Position numbers and translations under genes: made by a program. Positions 1-11,242 of a stretch of 45,108 nucleotides of DNA are shown here, in pieces. Origin of the DNA: Dissophora ornata. Lineage: Eukaryota > Mortierellomycota > Mortierellomycetes > Mortierellales > Mortierellaceae. The first letter of the stretch is position 1. Each line of letters opens with the position of its first letter. The stretch spans positions 1-45,108 of the forward strand of contig MU616759.1 of NCBI GenBank assembly GCA_025201705.1, written 5' to 3'. The notes below the pieces were generated by a model that saw nothing but the letters and a program-made list of their open reading frames with translations, had not been told where the DNA came from and searched no databases.

Positions 1-416
1 TTTTTTTTTTTTAAATTTTTTTTTTCCATTCCCCTCAATAAATGACACCATTTCATCAGACATATTGTCGAGCAAAAGATTGGCAAGAAGCATATATAAA
101 AAAAACTTTGTGCGATTACAGCCATTGCTTGCTGCAATTGCTTTATTAACAGCAAGGAACGGTACTGGTCAGTACACAGGCATATTATTCGTCTCCAAAA
201 AAGAAAATGGATCAGCTACATCTCTCTCTTATTTTCGTCTTTCTTCCTTTTTTTTTTTCTTTGCTTTTTTTGTAACCCTTACTCTCTCATCACTGTTAGT
301 ATGTCTCTTGCAGAAGATTAACGGCCATCGGGAGTAATAGAGCGGGCACTAATTGAGGATATGAGGAAGAAGCTGGTGTATTAGTACGTCATCATGATAC
401 GATCACAGTGTATCCA
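1..416. other. Intergenic, pyrimidine-rich, no gene seen
   Basis: This stretch begins with a T12 run followed by more T-rich sequence and contains a second pyrimidine-rich patch near 230-300. The only open frame (65-337 +) encodes a low-complexity phenylalanine/leucine-rich peptide with no family resemblance. It is probably the 3' flank of the SR-protein gene that ends at 417 on the minus strand. Confidence 0.5.
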
Positions 417-2112
417 TCAATGTTTCACAGCCGTAGATGAGCCTCCATACCGATCCTTAATGGGGCTAGCAGAGCGCATGCGGCGTTCGCCGTTGGCGGC
501 TCCGGGGCTTGGAGAGCGGCCACGTGCGGGAGAACCATCTCTCTGGCGATCATAGTCGCGACGAGAAGTCGAGCGGTCAGGCGACGCACGGTCTCTCTCG
601 CGATCGCCTCCATCCCTGCGGCTATCCTCTCTGGTGTTGTTGCTGTTGTAGTCACGACGGGACGAATCACGGCGGTCGTCACGCGACTCTCGGCGTTCAT
701 CACGGTACTCGCGGCGGCGGGGAGAGCGCGAACGCGAACGTTCTCTTTGGTCGCGACGAGGAGAGCGAGAACGGCGACGAGGAGAACGAGATCTAAAAGG
801 GCGACGAAGTGAGAAGTTGTTAGTGAGATGTGTCGAAGTCCATTTGCTTTCCTGGAGAGCGGGTTTGGAAGGACGAAGGAGGGGGCCTTGTAGGTCGGAT
901 CAGGGATCAAAGTGAGAAGGCAAGAGCGAGAGGATGTCGAAGAGGAAAGAGAGTAGTGGCCGATCCAGCGAATACGGGGAGACATATCAACCAGACTTTC
1001 TATAGAGACGTTTTGTTTGCTTGCACATACAAAGAAACATGACGGCCGAAGCTGGCTGCACGGTTCGGCGAGTGAAGCAAACACTGGAACTCCATCCACA
1101 TTTTGTCTCCGTGGCCCCGTCCTGTCTTTCTCTTGGTCATAACTGTCGCTCTTCGCAGGATCGAGAGGAAGGAAATATCGCCGGCAACACACGACGTGGG
1201 ATGTTTGGAGGCAAGAGTGGCCATGATATATCTTTTTATCAGGAAGCCAAAATCATGCCCCCTCCAAACATCCCACAGGCACTCGACAATTCGCGGTGAC
1301 TGGACAAGGGCAAGGATGGAGGGAAAGGCAGGAGACAATACCTTCTGCGATCACCAAAGCGACCGCCCGAGGAACCGCCGCGACAATCACGAGCCCAATG
1401 TCCTATAGAAAATTGTTGAAAAGGTAAAGGTTATCGACCTGTCGCCGCTATCCTGCTCTCAGAGCTGACAATCCTGCGTATTGTCTTTGTGGTGGTTACC
1501 CTCTTTGCCGCACTAGAAGCAAAAATAAACAGCAGGTGAAAAGTCAAACAAAATGGTTAGCTCCGAGCCACAGCTCCCGATGTTTGTGATCCAATAACAC
1601 GGCGATCTTCAAATACCTTGAAGCACTCGTTGTCACCAGCACGGCGGCCGTTGTTCTTGGCGAACTCGACGACAATTGGGTTTCCGTTCACAAGCGATCC
1701 GTTGAGCTTGTGGACAGCCTCCTCAGCGTCACGGGGATCCTAATCGTAGATGTATCGTGTATTTGTTGTTGTCCAATCGGAGCGGTGGACGGTTAATACC
1801 GTACGAAAGTGTATAAAATATTCTTCGTTCCATATTCCTGGCTTCTGGAAGCATACCTCGTACTCGACAAAGCCATAGCCAGAGTTGGTACCTGGCAATA
1901 CAGAGAGAGCAGTTTAGGTCAGAGAGTTTCTTTCAAAACAGAGGTCACAGACATCATAACAAAAAAGGAAGGGATCAGAGAGGGGCGTAGGCTGAATAGT
2001 GAGGCGTACCTCGCTTAATGTCGAGACGAGTGACTCTGCCGTACTTGGCAAAGAGATCCTCGAGATCTCTAGAGCGGGTGTCGTGGGAGAGACGGCCAAG
2101 GAAGAGAGCCAT
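417..2112 (-). CDS. SR splicing factor: RRM + CCHC zinc knuckle + RS tail
   Basis: The spliced model has six exons: 2112-2010, 1891-1857, 1739-1617, 1512-1500, 1402-1342 and 792-417, giving 236 residues. All junctions are GT-AG and keep frame. Residues 1-75 form an RNA-recognition motif with start [20 protein letters not shown] and an RNP1-like [10 protein letters not shown] zinc knuckle CX2CX4HX4C follows (C85, C88, H93, C98), then a glycine patch and an RS/RD-rich tail with repeated RSRSPRRR units. This is the architecture of SRSF7/9G8 and plant RSZ proteins, nuclear pre-mRNA splicing and export factors. Exon 4 has only 13 nt and carries the first half of the knuckle. The last intron (793-1341) is about 550 nt, unusually long for this window. 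The antisense frame over the tail is a shadow. Divergent from ARPC4 across 237 bp. Confidence 0.85.
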
Positions 2113-2349
2113 GTTTGATTGCAGAAACGAGGGGAAGAATGGAGAGGAGCAAGAGATGGCAAAAAAGAATGTGTTGTTGTGGGACCTGTTTTTTTTATTT
2201 TCTTATCTGGAATTGTGTCATGTGATTTCCGAGTGACGTTATGGCGCACCGCGCTCTATGCAACGGCCGTTGGGCTTGTTCTCTTTCTCAAGCACATCGC
2301 ATTCATCTTTTTCTCCACATCTCTCATCCTCGCCTCATTATCATCCACC
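2113..2349. promoter_or_regulatory. Divergent intergenic region, SR protein / ARPC4
   Basis: This 237-bp segment separates the inferred start codons of the SR splicing factor (minus) and ARPC4 (plus), so it must hold both promoters and both 5' leaders. No consensus TATA element is convincing. Confidence 0.45.
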
Positions 2350-3402
2350 ATGGTATCTTAACGCTGTTCTTAGACGACACCTCCAGACATGGCTCATCGC
2401 GACATATAACCACGTTCTATTACTAACTGGACTGTTCATTATCTCGTCATATCTCACTTTCCTGATGACCAGTCCAACACTCTCCGACCATACCTCAATG
2501 CTGTCCGCCAGACACTCACCGCCGCCATGTGTTTGGAGAACTTTTCTTCCCAGGTCGCGGAGCGTCATAACAAGCCTGAGGTCGAAGTTGGGTACGCGGC
2601 AAAACAAACTTCATCAACAGCCGTTTGAGTTTGCGCGCGTTTTCGACTTGAATACACGACACAGGAGGTAAAATGAGTATCCACAAGAAGTTTTATTCAC
2701 CATTGAGTTCTAATAGGAGGCATCGATTGCCCTCTACTACTTTCTGTTTATTTGGGCAATTGTAGAACATCAAAGGAAGTGCTTCTCAACCCTGTCGTCA
2801 TCAGCCGAAATGATAAGGAGCGTGTCTTAATTGAGACGTCCGTCAACTCGTTGCGTGTCAGTATCGCGATCAAACAGGCAGATGAGATCGAACGGATCTT
2901 GGCTCACAAGTTTACGCGTTTCTTGATGCAGCGCGCAGAGAACTTTGTGATCCTCCGCAGAAAGCCAATAGAGGTAAGGACGGAAAGCAATTGATATCCG
3001 GATCCGAAGTTTGAACAGAACATGGCATTTTTTTGATAACGTTCTATCAATGAAAATGAGTATCCCATTTCTGATCACTGACTACCGTTCCTTGCATTAT
3101 GGTTTCTCTCGCTTTTTCTTGTCATTTCACAACGTGATCTAGGGATATGACATCTCGTTCTTGATCACGAACGCACACACGGAGCAGATGTACAAGCACA
3201 AGTTGGTCGATTTTATTGTTCAGTTCATGGAGGAGGTAGACAAGGAAATCAGTGAGATGAAGCTGAGCCTTAATGCCCGTGCGCGTATCGTTTCGGAATC
3301 ATACTTGTCCCAGGTAAAAGGTCCTTCTCCATGTCATCTTTTTTGTGTGAAGCGTGAGAACTAGAAAACTGACGTCGATTTTGTCAAACACAGTTCAATT
3401 AG
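2350..3402 (+). CDS. ARC19: Arp2/3 complex subunit 4 (ARPC4, p20-Arc)
   Basis: ARPC4 is a core subunit of the actin-nucleating Arp2/3 complex and, with ARPC2, forms its central clamp. Exons are 2350-2352, 2473-2591, 2766-2973, 3143-3313 and 3394-3402, giving 169 residues, the usual family length. The protein begins [19 protein letters not shown] and contains family hallmarks such as [49 protein letters not shown] and [10 protein letters not shown]. The first exon is the ATG codon alone and the last exon is only TTC AAT TAG, so both ends depend on correct splicing of tiny exons. The start was chosen because ATG followed directly by a GT donor restores the fungal N terminus MSNTLRPY. The gene is convergent with mitochondrial uL30. 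Confidence 0.95.
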
Positions 3403-3701
3403 AGTACCATTCCAAGGAAAGCAGGGAACGAAAACAGGATATCACGGATACCTTGTACGGAAACAAAGGGCTGACGATTGTATGATTTCATAGAGGTCAT
3501 TTGTCAGGCTGTTTACAGTCGTAGCAGAAAAAAAAAGAATCCTCAACCTCAGTTTCCAGCCTCTATCGCCTTGATATTGTATGATTGTTGGTATGTTTCT
3601 TTTTTATTGCCAAATACGATCTACAGAGTCCCCCAACTCGAGCTCATTCGCATTCACATATCCCTTGTCAGTATCCTGTATTGTTTTTCGATGTTACATC
3701 T

Positions 3702-4395
3702 TTACATCTTTCCAACGACTTTGTAACCCTTGATGGCGCGGGTACGCTGGAATCCCTCGGGAGGAATGGGTCCGGGCATGTTCTCAACCTTGACCAACTC
3801 CTTGACCTTCAAGATCTTTCCTGCAGCAGTGGGCTCATGGGGTTGGAACACTATGCGACCGATCCTGCGACCGAGTCCCAGCGATTTGAGGACTGGAATT
3901 TTCAAGTTGATCCGTGATGTGATTATAAGAGACCGTAAAACGAGATAGATTGTATGGCGGTTGTATTCCAGGTTTTCAGCGATGCGTTGTTATTTCAGAG
4001 AAAGAAAAACACAGTAGTGGAGTTTCGATATGGTTTTCGGATCGCAGGTTTGGTGGCGAAGAGGGTTTACGACGTGAACATTGATGCAAAAAAAAAAAAA
4101 AGAAGAGTGGTTAGATCTAAGTCCTGCGAATCAGCGGCCTCCGCAACCACGCATTCTTAGCCTTTGGCTCCTGTCGCTGGCAACCCTCTCCTCCTGAAGA
4201 GCAGAGGGCGAGTTCTGCGATTGTACCTTTGATTGTGGACTTTGGCACACCGATCAGCGAACGGGTCTGTGTGACCTTGTAGTGTCCCGCTGCTGCTGCT
4301 GTGGATCCTTCAGATGCTGCCGCTGTAGTGTATGCCCTTGCGGACGATGTGAATGTTGGGCGAGCAGTCGAGATTATCCTTGAAATAGAGCTCAT
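3702..4395 (-). CDS. MRPL33: Mitochondrial large-subunit ribosomal protein uL30m
   Basis: Two exons (4395-4227 and 3892-3702) separated by a 334-nt intron give 119 residues. The first ~37 residues are rich in S, T, R and A with no acidic residue until E29, typical of a mitochondrial targeting sequence. The L30 fold follows: HYKVTQTRSLIGVPK, then LKSLGLGRRIGRIVFQPH and AAGKILKVKELVKVEN. The donor AAAG/GTACAATC and acceptor ATTCCAG/TCC rejoin the motif between IGVPKSTIK and VLKSLGLG with the expected spacing; the unspliced reading lacks the conserved GLGRR segment. It would function in the mitoribosome. It lies between the two Arp2/3 subunit genes, 228 bp downstream of the ARPC2 stop. Confidence 0.88.
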
Positions 4396-4623
4396 GATGC
4401 GTGTGTGTGTGGGCGTGCGTGTATGGAGATGCGAAAGGCCAGAGTGAACGTACTTGATTCAGGTCCGGTCTTTGTTTATCGGGTGCCAATATTGGCAGTC
4501 ACCCTTAACATTATTCAATTGGAGCGTGGACAGGGTTCAACTCGTAATTTATTTAACGCCTCCACCTAACTCCGGCTATCCTGTCGTTCGGAAACTGTTT
4601 GTAACTACAGCGGCAATTCCCTC

Positions 4624-6073
4624 TTACGCACGACGGAAAGCCCTTCCACTTGCCAGCTTCTTCTCCGCTGCCTGGGCTTCGGGCTTGGCACGGTTGAGGA
4701 CCTTCAAAAAGTCCGAGACACGAGCTCTCATGCGCGAGTGCATGTAAGCCTTCGAGCACTTGATATGGTAGTGAAGATAATCACGGAAGATCTGGACCCT
4801 CGAGATCGTCTCCTCGCGGACAGTTCCTGCGGCAAAGTTACGGGGGAAGAGGACTAGTGTGGTAGATATTGCAATCACGGGGCCAAACGCGAGAGTTTGC
4901 GTAAGAAAACAGGGAGAGATAAGGTACGCCGGTGTAAAGAATATTGTTTCTTGAGGTCCTTACCGAAAGTAATGTATCCCATGCTCTCGGAATCCAAGAG
5001 TCCAGGGAGGTGGCGAATTTCCAGTGGGGGTTCACGGTGGGAATAAATGACTTGGGGTGCGTTCTGAAGATGAGGCTTCTTTCTGGCATCCACGAATTCC
5101 TATCGACACCAATTGCAATTGGCACAGTTGATTACGACAAATTCCTCTTCATACCTCCTGCGGAAGCATCAGCATAAAAATAAGACAATCGTATTACCTG
5201 CAAGAAAACCTTGGCAAAGATGCGGTCTGTCTCCTCCTTGAACAGCGTCGAGAAAATAACCGTGACTCTGTCCTGCCGGTTTTGAACATAGATAGCCTCG
5301 CCATCGCGGTAGTGGATGGTCATCAGCTGTGAGCTAGAGGGATCCCAGTCCTCTTCCTTCTCGGCCAAAGCCTGGGCATCAAACGCTCTCTCGAACGGTG
5401 CTGCCATGGCGTTGCGCTTCAATAATGATACTTTGCGGATCAGATCCTCTATGGATTGTCATATGAGATATAGAGCACTTGTCAGCGCGTTGAATTTGGA
5501 GAAGATATCGCGCGTTTTGCTGCTCGATGATCTAACGCATTGGTGTGATACATATGTCATTATGTACCTGGATCAGCGCCGAGATTTTCCAGGTCGAATT
5601 GAAGAGTAAAGTCAAAGCCGTGCTCAGCAGTGACGATCCATTGGCTGTACTCGCGCTTCAACACGTCCATGGCACCGTACTGGACGAGTTCTGGCCAGCA
5701 CTTCCAGCGGATAGACAGGACCAACTTTGAGTCTTGGTCATCCAAGGTTGAGAGGTGGTATGAAACGCCATCAAAGTCGACAATGTTCATGTCCACTGGC
5801 TTAGGCTTGTTCTCACTATTAAAACGAAATGCAACAGCAGGTCGGAAGGCTTCAGCTAATGCAAAGTGTATTTTTCGGCACCACCGTACTTGAGGTTGGC
5901 CTCAGCTGCCGGGCCCTGCGCGCAGGCTCCGCTCGCCAGTCACGTCACCACTTCCATGGGAAGAAAGGGAAGAATGCAACGCTGTGCAAGGCTTTATCGC
6001 GAATGACTTACGGGTTGAAGCGCGTCTTGAGCGTGTCCTCAATGATGCGGTTGTGGTAGTCGAGGAGAATCAT
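4624..6073 (-). CDS. ARC35: Arp2/3 complex subunit 2 (ARPC2, p34-Arc)
   Basis: Five exons (6073-6012, 5815-5568, 5448-5198, 5099-4964, 4853-4624), all GT-AG and in frame, give 308 residues, close to the ~300 of the family. The protein starts [19 protein letters not shown] and shows the p34-Arc landmarks [54 protein letters not shown] and the C-terminal helix [19 protein letters not shown] followed by [18 protein letters not shown]2 and ARPC4 form the structural core that contacts the mother actin filament, so its presence beside ARPC4 in this window is notable. It is divergent from the Mpe1-like gene over 350 bp. Confidence 0.95.
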
Positions 6074-6423
6074 GTTGCGTCAGAGGGGATAATGGTGATG
6101 AGGGTATTGGGGGGATGCGTAATGAGAGAGATGATGTCCAAAAGCCCAACGGTTTGCGCGCAGAAAGGGCATCATCGTGACGGTTTCAAAGCCACTAACG
6201 CTTTTCTTCCAGTCTCCATCGTCAAACTTCCGCCATCCATCTTCGAACAGCTCCACTCTCTCTCTACCTGTCATATTCTTGTCATATTCTGTTTTCTATT
6301 CTTACTCGCTTCTTGTAGCGAGCTAGCGCCGTAGTCATCCCGATTTTGTCTCATCTAGCAACAGCAGCAGCCTAGCAAAGTGGGACAGATCTCAATCAAC
6401 GATAGGATTTAGGATAAAAGACG
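6074..6423. promoter_or_regulatory. Divergent intergenic region, ARPC2 / Mpe1-like
   Basis: The 350 bp between the ARPC2 start (minus) and the Mpe1-like start (plus) contain a pyrimidine-rich patch around 6240-6300 and an ACAGCAGCAGC stretch near 6361 upstream of the Mpe1 ATG. Open frames here are antisense shadows. Confidence 0.4.
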
Positions 6424-9400
6424 ATGTCCCAAGTGCACTACAAGTTCAAGTCCTCAAAGGACTACGACTCGGCCACATTCGACGGCCATTCGATCTCGGT
6501 CTTCGATTTAAAAAAGGAGATTCTCATTGCCAAGGGTCTCAAGGGTCCTGATGATCTGCAACTGACTCACGCGGAATCAGGAGAGGGTAATATTTGGCTC
6601 CATGCGTACATCAAGAACAATAAAAAAAGACATATCATTTTAGATATAGCTGCCTCTTCCACGAGATTATATGTCGACTGCCCGATACCCTTGCTCTTTT
6701 CGACTGTGATGCCTGGATACACTTGTATAATAACCTCGTTCATGTAAAACACATATCATAGAGTACTATGACGATGCCACGTTGATCCCAAGAAACACCT
6801 CTGTCTTGGTGGCGCGTGTGCCGGCCAAGCCAGGCAGGGGTGGTGCACAAAGATATCTGGAAGGCTCAGGGCCGGTTCAGCGAGGAGGAGGTATGGCCAG
6901 GAACGTATTCGAGAAACCAAATCAGAACAGTACCCACGACCCCATGGGCACAGGCTCAAAGGTAGCAGTATTGGCTTAACTCTCGATACATGTAAGGCAA
7001 AGAAATATAGCCTCAGTCCAAGCTCTTACCGGCATGCATTGTTCCCTATCCCAAAATAGGTTTATAAGAACACCACATCGCTTTTGACAGAGGATGGACC
7101 TCCTGCACCAGTTGTCGATACTTCTAACATGACAGAGGAGGAGCGAATGAAGTTTGTGTTTGAGCAGTCTGCTTCGTACTGGGACAAGACTCAAGAAGGA
7201 ATGGCCAGGCAAGAATGCGGTAGCATGTTAACCAAACCTTGCTTTTGTGTCTTGACAAACGATCTAACGCGTTTCTTCCAATGATGGTGAATAGTGCTCC
7301 ATACCGACCACTTGCCAAGTTCGCGGCCCCTGTTAGGAACCAGCCAGCTGGCGGACAAAAACCTGGCGCGACTGCTGGGCCGGGAGGACAAGTTCAATCT
7401 GGACCTTACAACAAAACTCCTATGGAACAGCAGCAGCGCCCACCCCCTAACACATACGTGTGCTACAGATGTGGCAAGAAAGGAGACCACTGGATCCAGT
7501 TCTGTCCTACCAATAATGACAAATCTTTCGAACCTATCGGTATTAAGAAGACAACTGGAATTCCGCGTTCATTCCTGAAAACGGTGGAGAGCGACAGCCT
7601 GCAGAGCAAGAAGGGTGTCATGGTGACGCAGGATGGAAACCTTGTTGTGGCCACTACGAATGAGTAAGTTGAACACTCCTGTTTCTATGGTGTTGCGATT
7701 TAGTACACGTTTACCTTCGCTTTTATATTCGCTTCATACAGGCTAATATATACTTCATACATGTTATTAGCTATGAATGGAAAAAGTATCACGAGAAATC
7801 AAAGGGCGCACTGACATCGGAGGAGGCGTACGCAACCGCACCCGTGCCAGACGATATGAAGTGTCCCATTTGCCACCTGCTGTTGAAAAGCGCTGTTCGA
7901 GCTCCATGCTGCGGAACAAACTTTTGCGACGAGTGTAAGTTGATTGGTCACTGTGGTCCTAGTCAGACGTATGGTTTTATATTACACAGCATTTATTAAC
8001 ACTTCACGTTTCCCTTAATGCTAATAGGTATTCGTAACTACTTGGTTCAGCCTCCAAAGGGCGAGGAGCCATTCAAGTGCCAACATTGCAAGAAGTATTT
8101 GGTTCCGGATCATCTAATTCCTAACGTAGATCTTCGTCAGCGCGTAGAACAACATCTTCGTGATTGGGCAAAGAACCGTGGCGGCCAAGACTCTGGAAGA
8201 GGCCCAGCGCAGCTGGCTCCTTCAAACTCGCGCGGCGGAACTCCGAGTGTTGAGTCTGAAGGACAAGGGATAGTGTCAGGATCAATGGCAAACCAAGACA
8301 GTCCAGCTGGAGTAACTCCGTCTGGTGATAGTGACACACCTATGGAAGGAGCTATGGTTGAATCTGGCCAAAAGAGAAGGATGTCGAATGATAACCAGGA
8401 TCCAGTCAATGGTGGCGACCATGATAGAGATCAACCGTCTTGGAAGAATAAAAAGCCCTATAACAACAACCACAACAACAATTTCAACCAGCAGAACTTT
8501 AACAGAAATCGCCCACCGGTGCATGGACCAGGAGGTATGGGTCCTATGGACCCAGCGATGATGTTTCCAGAAGGTGTTCCTCCAGGATTTTTCGGTAAGC
8601 GATACTGGTGTAACGCCTCGATCATAAAGCCTAACTTTATAGTGAGATTATCCTACTAACTTCATCGTGCCAATGCAAATGTATATTGTTGTAGAGATGA
8701 TGCAGGACCCTTCATTGTTTATGGATCCTTCCTTTTTTGGACCTAATGGAGTTCCGCCGTATATGATGCCTGGATTCATGCCGCCTTTCGGGCCAGAGTT
8801 TGGAGGTATGCCAGGACCAGGAGGTATGCCCGGACCAGGAGGGCCGGGAGGGCCGGGAGGACCAGAGATGTGGGGAATGGGAAGAGGTATGCCAGGATTG
8901 CCCCCTATGGGCCCCGGGTTTCCTACCCCACGGATCGGATTTAATGATGGGTTAGGCGCTGGTCGTGGTCGAGGCCGTGGAGCCTGGCAAGATCATGGTA
9001 ACAACCCAAACAACATAAGAGGCCCTGGCCAACATCCTCAAGGGTTTAGCCAGGGTCCACAAAGAGGTGGTGCTCGACCAGATAGTGTTCCGAACCCTAC
9101 CCCTAATAGTGCAAATAGTGCAGCACGACGTTCTCAATCGGTAGAGGCTACTCAGGAGGGCACTCCAAAGCACCGTGGATCCATTTCGAGTAACAATACA
9201 CGATTTGATGATGATGACATTGATATGAGCCAGGTTCCAACTGGACCTCGTGCATCAAGAAGGTAGGCTTTGTTTCGTGCAGCCATCGTTGTCATAGCCT
9301 CGCACTCCGAAATTGTCTCGTTCTGACATCGTTTCACATGAACGTTTGTAAAATACACAGAATGTCCTTTGATGAGGACGAAGATATTCCAAAAGGACCT

Positions 9401-10483
9401 CGTGCAGGACCTGGACCGGATTTTGACAGGCGCTCGGAGTCCCCTCCTAAAGCGCCATTGGCGGATAGGATCCGAAACAGATCTGCCAGTAGAACTAGAA
9501 GTGAAAAGGCTGATTACAGCAGCGACAGAGATCCTGTTCAAATCCGAGAAAGCAGAGACCGTAGCAGGAGTGATAGGGACAAGGGCAGGGACCATGACAG
9601 CGGCAGAGATAGAGATAGAGATAGGGACAGAGACAGAGACCGCACTCGTGACCGCGATCGTGATCGAGAACGCGATCGCGATAGTAGGGACAGGGATCGG
9701 GATCGCGACAGGGACCGTCGTAGAGATGGCAGTCGAGATAGAAGGGATGATCGCACGCGTTCATCGCGCCATGACCGGGACAGGGAGGAGCGAAGAGATG
9801 ACGATAGGCACGATGACCGAAGGGGCGATCGCCGGGATGAAAAGCGTGATGACAAACGCGACGAGCGGAGAGACAGAGATGAACGACGTGGAGATGATAG
9901 AGGATCTTCGTCACAACGTCATCGTTCGGAACGCTCGGAGCGGTCAGATCGTGACCAGCGTGAGCATCGTCGAGACCAGGGACTTGAGTCAGAGTCGGAG
10001 CAGAATACTCGCCATGTGCGCGAGAATTCGTCTGGGGCATCTTCTGCAAAACAAAAGTCGACTGACCCTCAGCGTGAATACGAACTGAAGAGACAGGCTG
10101 CATTTGGTGTCCATGATCGACGAAAGAGTACCGAGGATAACAGTCCTCAAGAGGAAATCATTTCATTTAAAGCGCGTCCACTGGCGCAAGAGTCTTCGTC
10201 GGCGCGCTCTCCGGTAATGTCGCGTGGCAATGGGAAGGAGAGCCGTGGCGGCGGTAATGCCAGACGCGGATATGGGAAAGATGATGAGGTGGATGAGGAC
10301 GATAATGATGAGGTTGATTATGGCGGGTCGAACTGGAATGAGAAGGGCGGTGTTGTGGAGGAGATCCGGTTCCGGAAGCGTGGAGACCAAGGGTCATCCA
10401 ACTTAACATTGACTGGCCTGGTGAGCAATAGCGCGCGTGAACGGGAGCGACGCGAACGCGAGAGACGTGGGGCGCGGGAGTAA
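6424..10483 (+). CDS. MPE1: Mpe1/RBBP6-type pre-mRNA 3'-end processing factor
   Basis: Eight exons (6424-6586, 6762-6961, 7060-7208, 7295-7663, 7771-7934, 8028-8594, 8695-9262, 9361-10483) give 1100 residues. Domains in order: DWNN ubiquitin-like domain (residues 1-76, start MSQVHYKFKSSKDYDS), zinc knuckle near 227-241 (CYRCGKKGDHWIQFC), RING/U-box-like domain from C325 (CPICHLLLKS, CCGTNFCDEC, KCQHC), a disordered N/P/G/M-rich middle, and a highly charged R/D/S tail rich in RDRDRDR repeats. This is the Mpe1/RBBP6 architecture of the cleavage and polyadenylation factor. Yeast Mpe1 is about 440 residues, so the tail makes this form RBBP6-like. The knuckle has CX2CX5HX4C spacing, one residue more than usual. 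Intron 3 must use a GC donor (7209) to keep frame. Confidence 0.9.
7209..7294 (+). other. Apparent GC-AG intron in the Mpe1-like gene
   Basis: The upstream exon ends GGCCAG and the intron starts GCAAGAAT, matching the AG/GCAAG consensus of GC-AG introns. Only this donor gives the phase-2 end needed to continue into the next exon at 7295 (…ASAPYRPL…), which leads in frame to the zinc knuckle. The nearby GT at 7220 gives the wrong frame. Confidence 0.75.
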
Positions 10484-11242
10484 AATGAAGGAAGGAATTA
10501 TCGAAGTGCAGTGAGATCCTGGTCACAGACTAGCGCGATATAGCCAGCATGAATGACACAAGTAAAGAAACATGCGTTTCGGAGGGCATATTTATTTTGA
10601 CGAGTTCCATCTCACGACGTTCACGTTGTAAAGCGATAGATCTAGACAGATCTGGACTTGTAAGACATGGGGCTAGCGCAAGAGTTTGAAAAATTGAATT
10701 CTCCAACACCTAAATATAACTACTGCTCTACGCTATCTTTTGGTCCGCGTTCGCGTCTGTGTCGTGGACGAAATCCACGAGAATATGGACTTGACCTGGG
10801 ATATTGTTTGAAGTCAGCTTCTTTGCCTGCTCCAAGAACGCGCAATTTCTCTGATGAGATTTATACCGTCGAGAGTTGTCACCAAATACAGAGCGTGACC
10901 CGACCGATGAAAAATGGTCAGGAAGCACAGCAAAATCAGGAACACGCCTGGCGTTTGCTCTCAACAACCAATAATAGTGGATGCGCTCTTGATTGTTCCT
11001 AGACCTAAATCCTATTTTTCAGGCGGGCTCCAACGATATGGTTCTCATAGGGACTTTACAGCACAACCGATACATATAATGACATGCGTGGAGGAACTGC
11101 ATTAACCTTTTTTTTTTTTTTTTGCAATCGATCCAAAAAATGATAGTCATAATCTAATATTGATTTTAATACTTGCTAAGACATAATCACGCTTCTGACA
11201 GGAGACATGGCAGCCTCGAGTTTTTAGTTTAATTGATTAGGC

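Noticed and set aside
425..1192. Long minus-strand ORF (255 codons) across the SR gene
   Set aside because: It uses a different frame of the RS-tail exon and runs through the last intron. The RS-repeat frame joined to the RRM exons is clearly the real one.
9495..10103. Minus-strand ORFs opposite the Mpe1 tail, rich in H, C, L, S and R
   Set aside because: They are antisense reflections of the repetitive Arg/Asp codons and have no independent support.
10728..10967. Minus-strand ORF near the Mpe1 3' end
   Set aside because: Part of it looks protein-like, but no start, partner exon or family was found. It is mentioned within the intergenic entry and not called as a gene.
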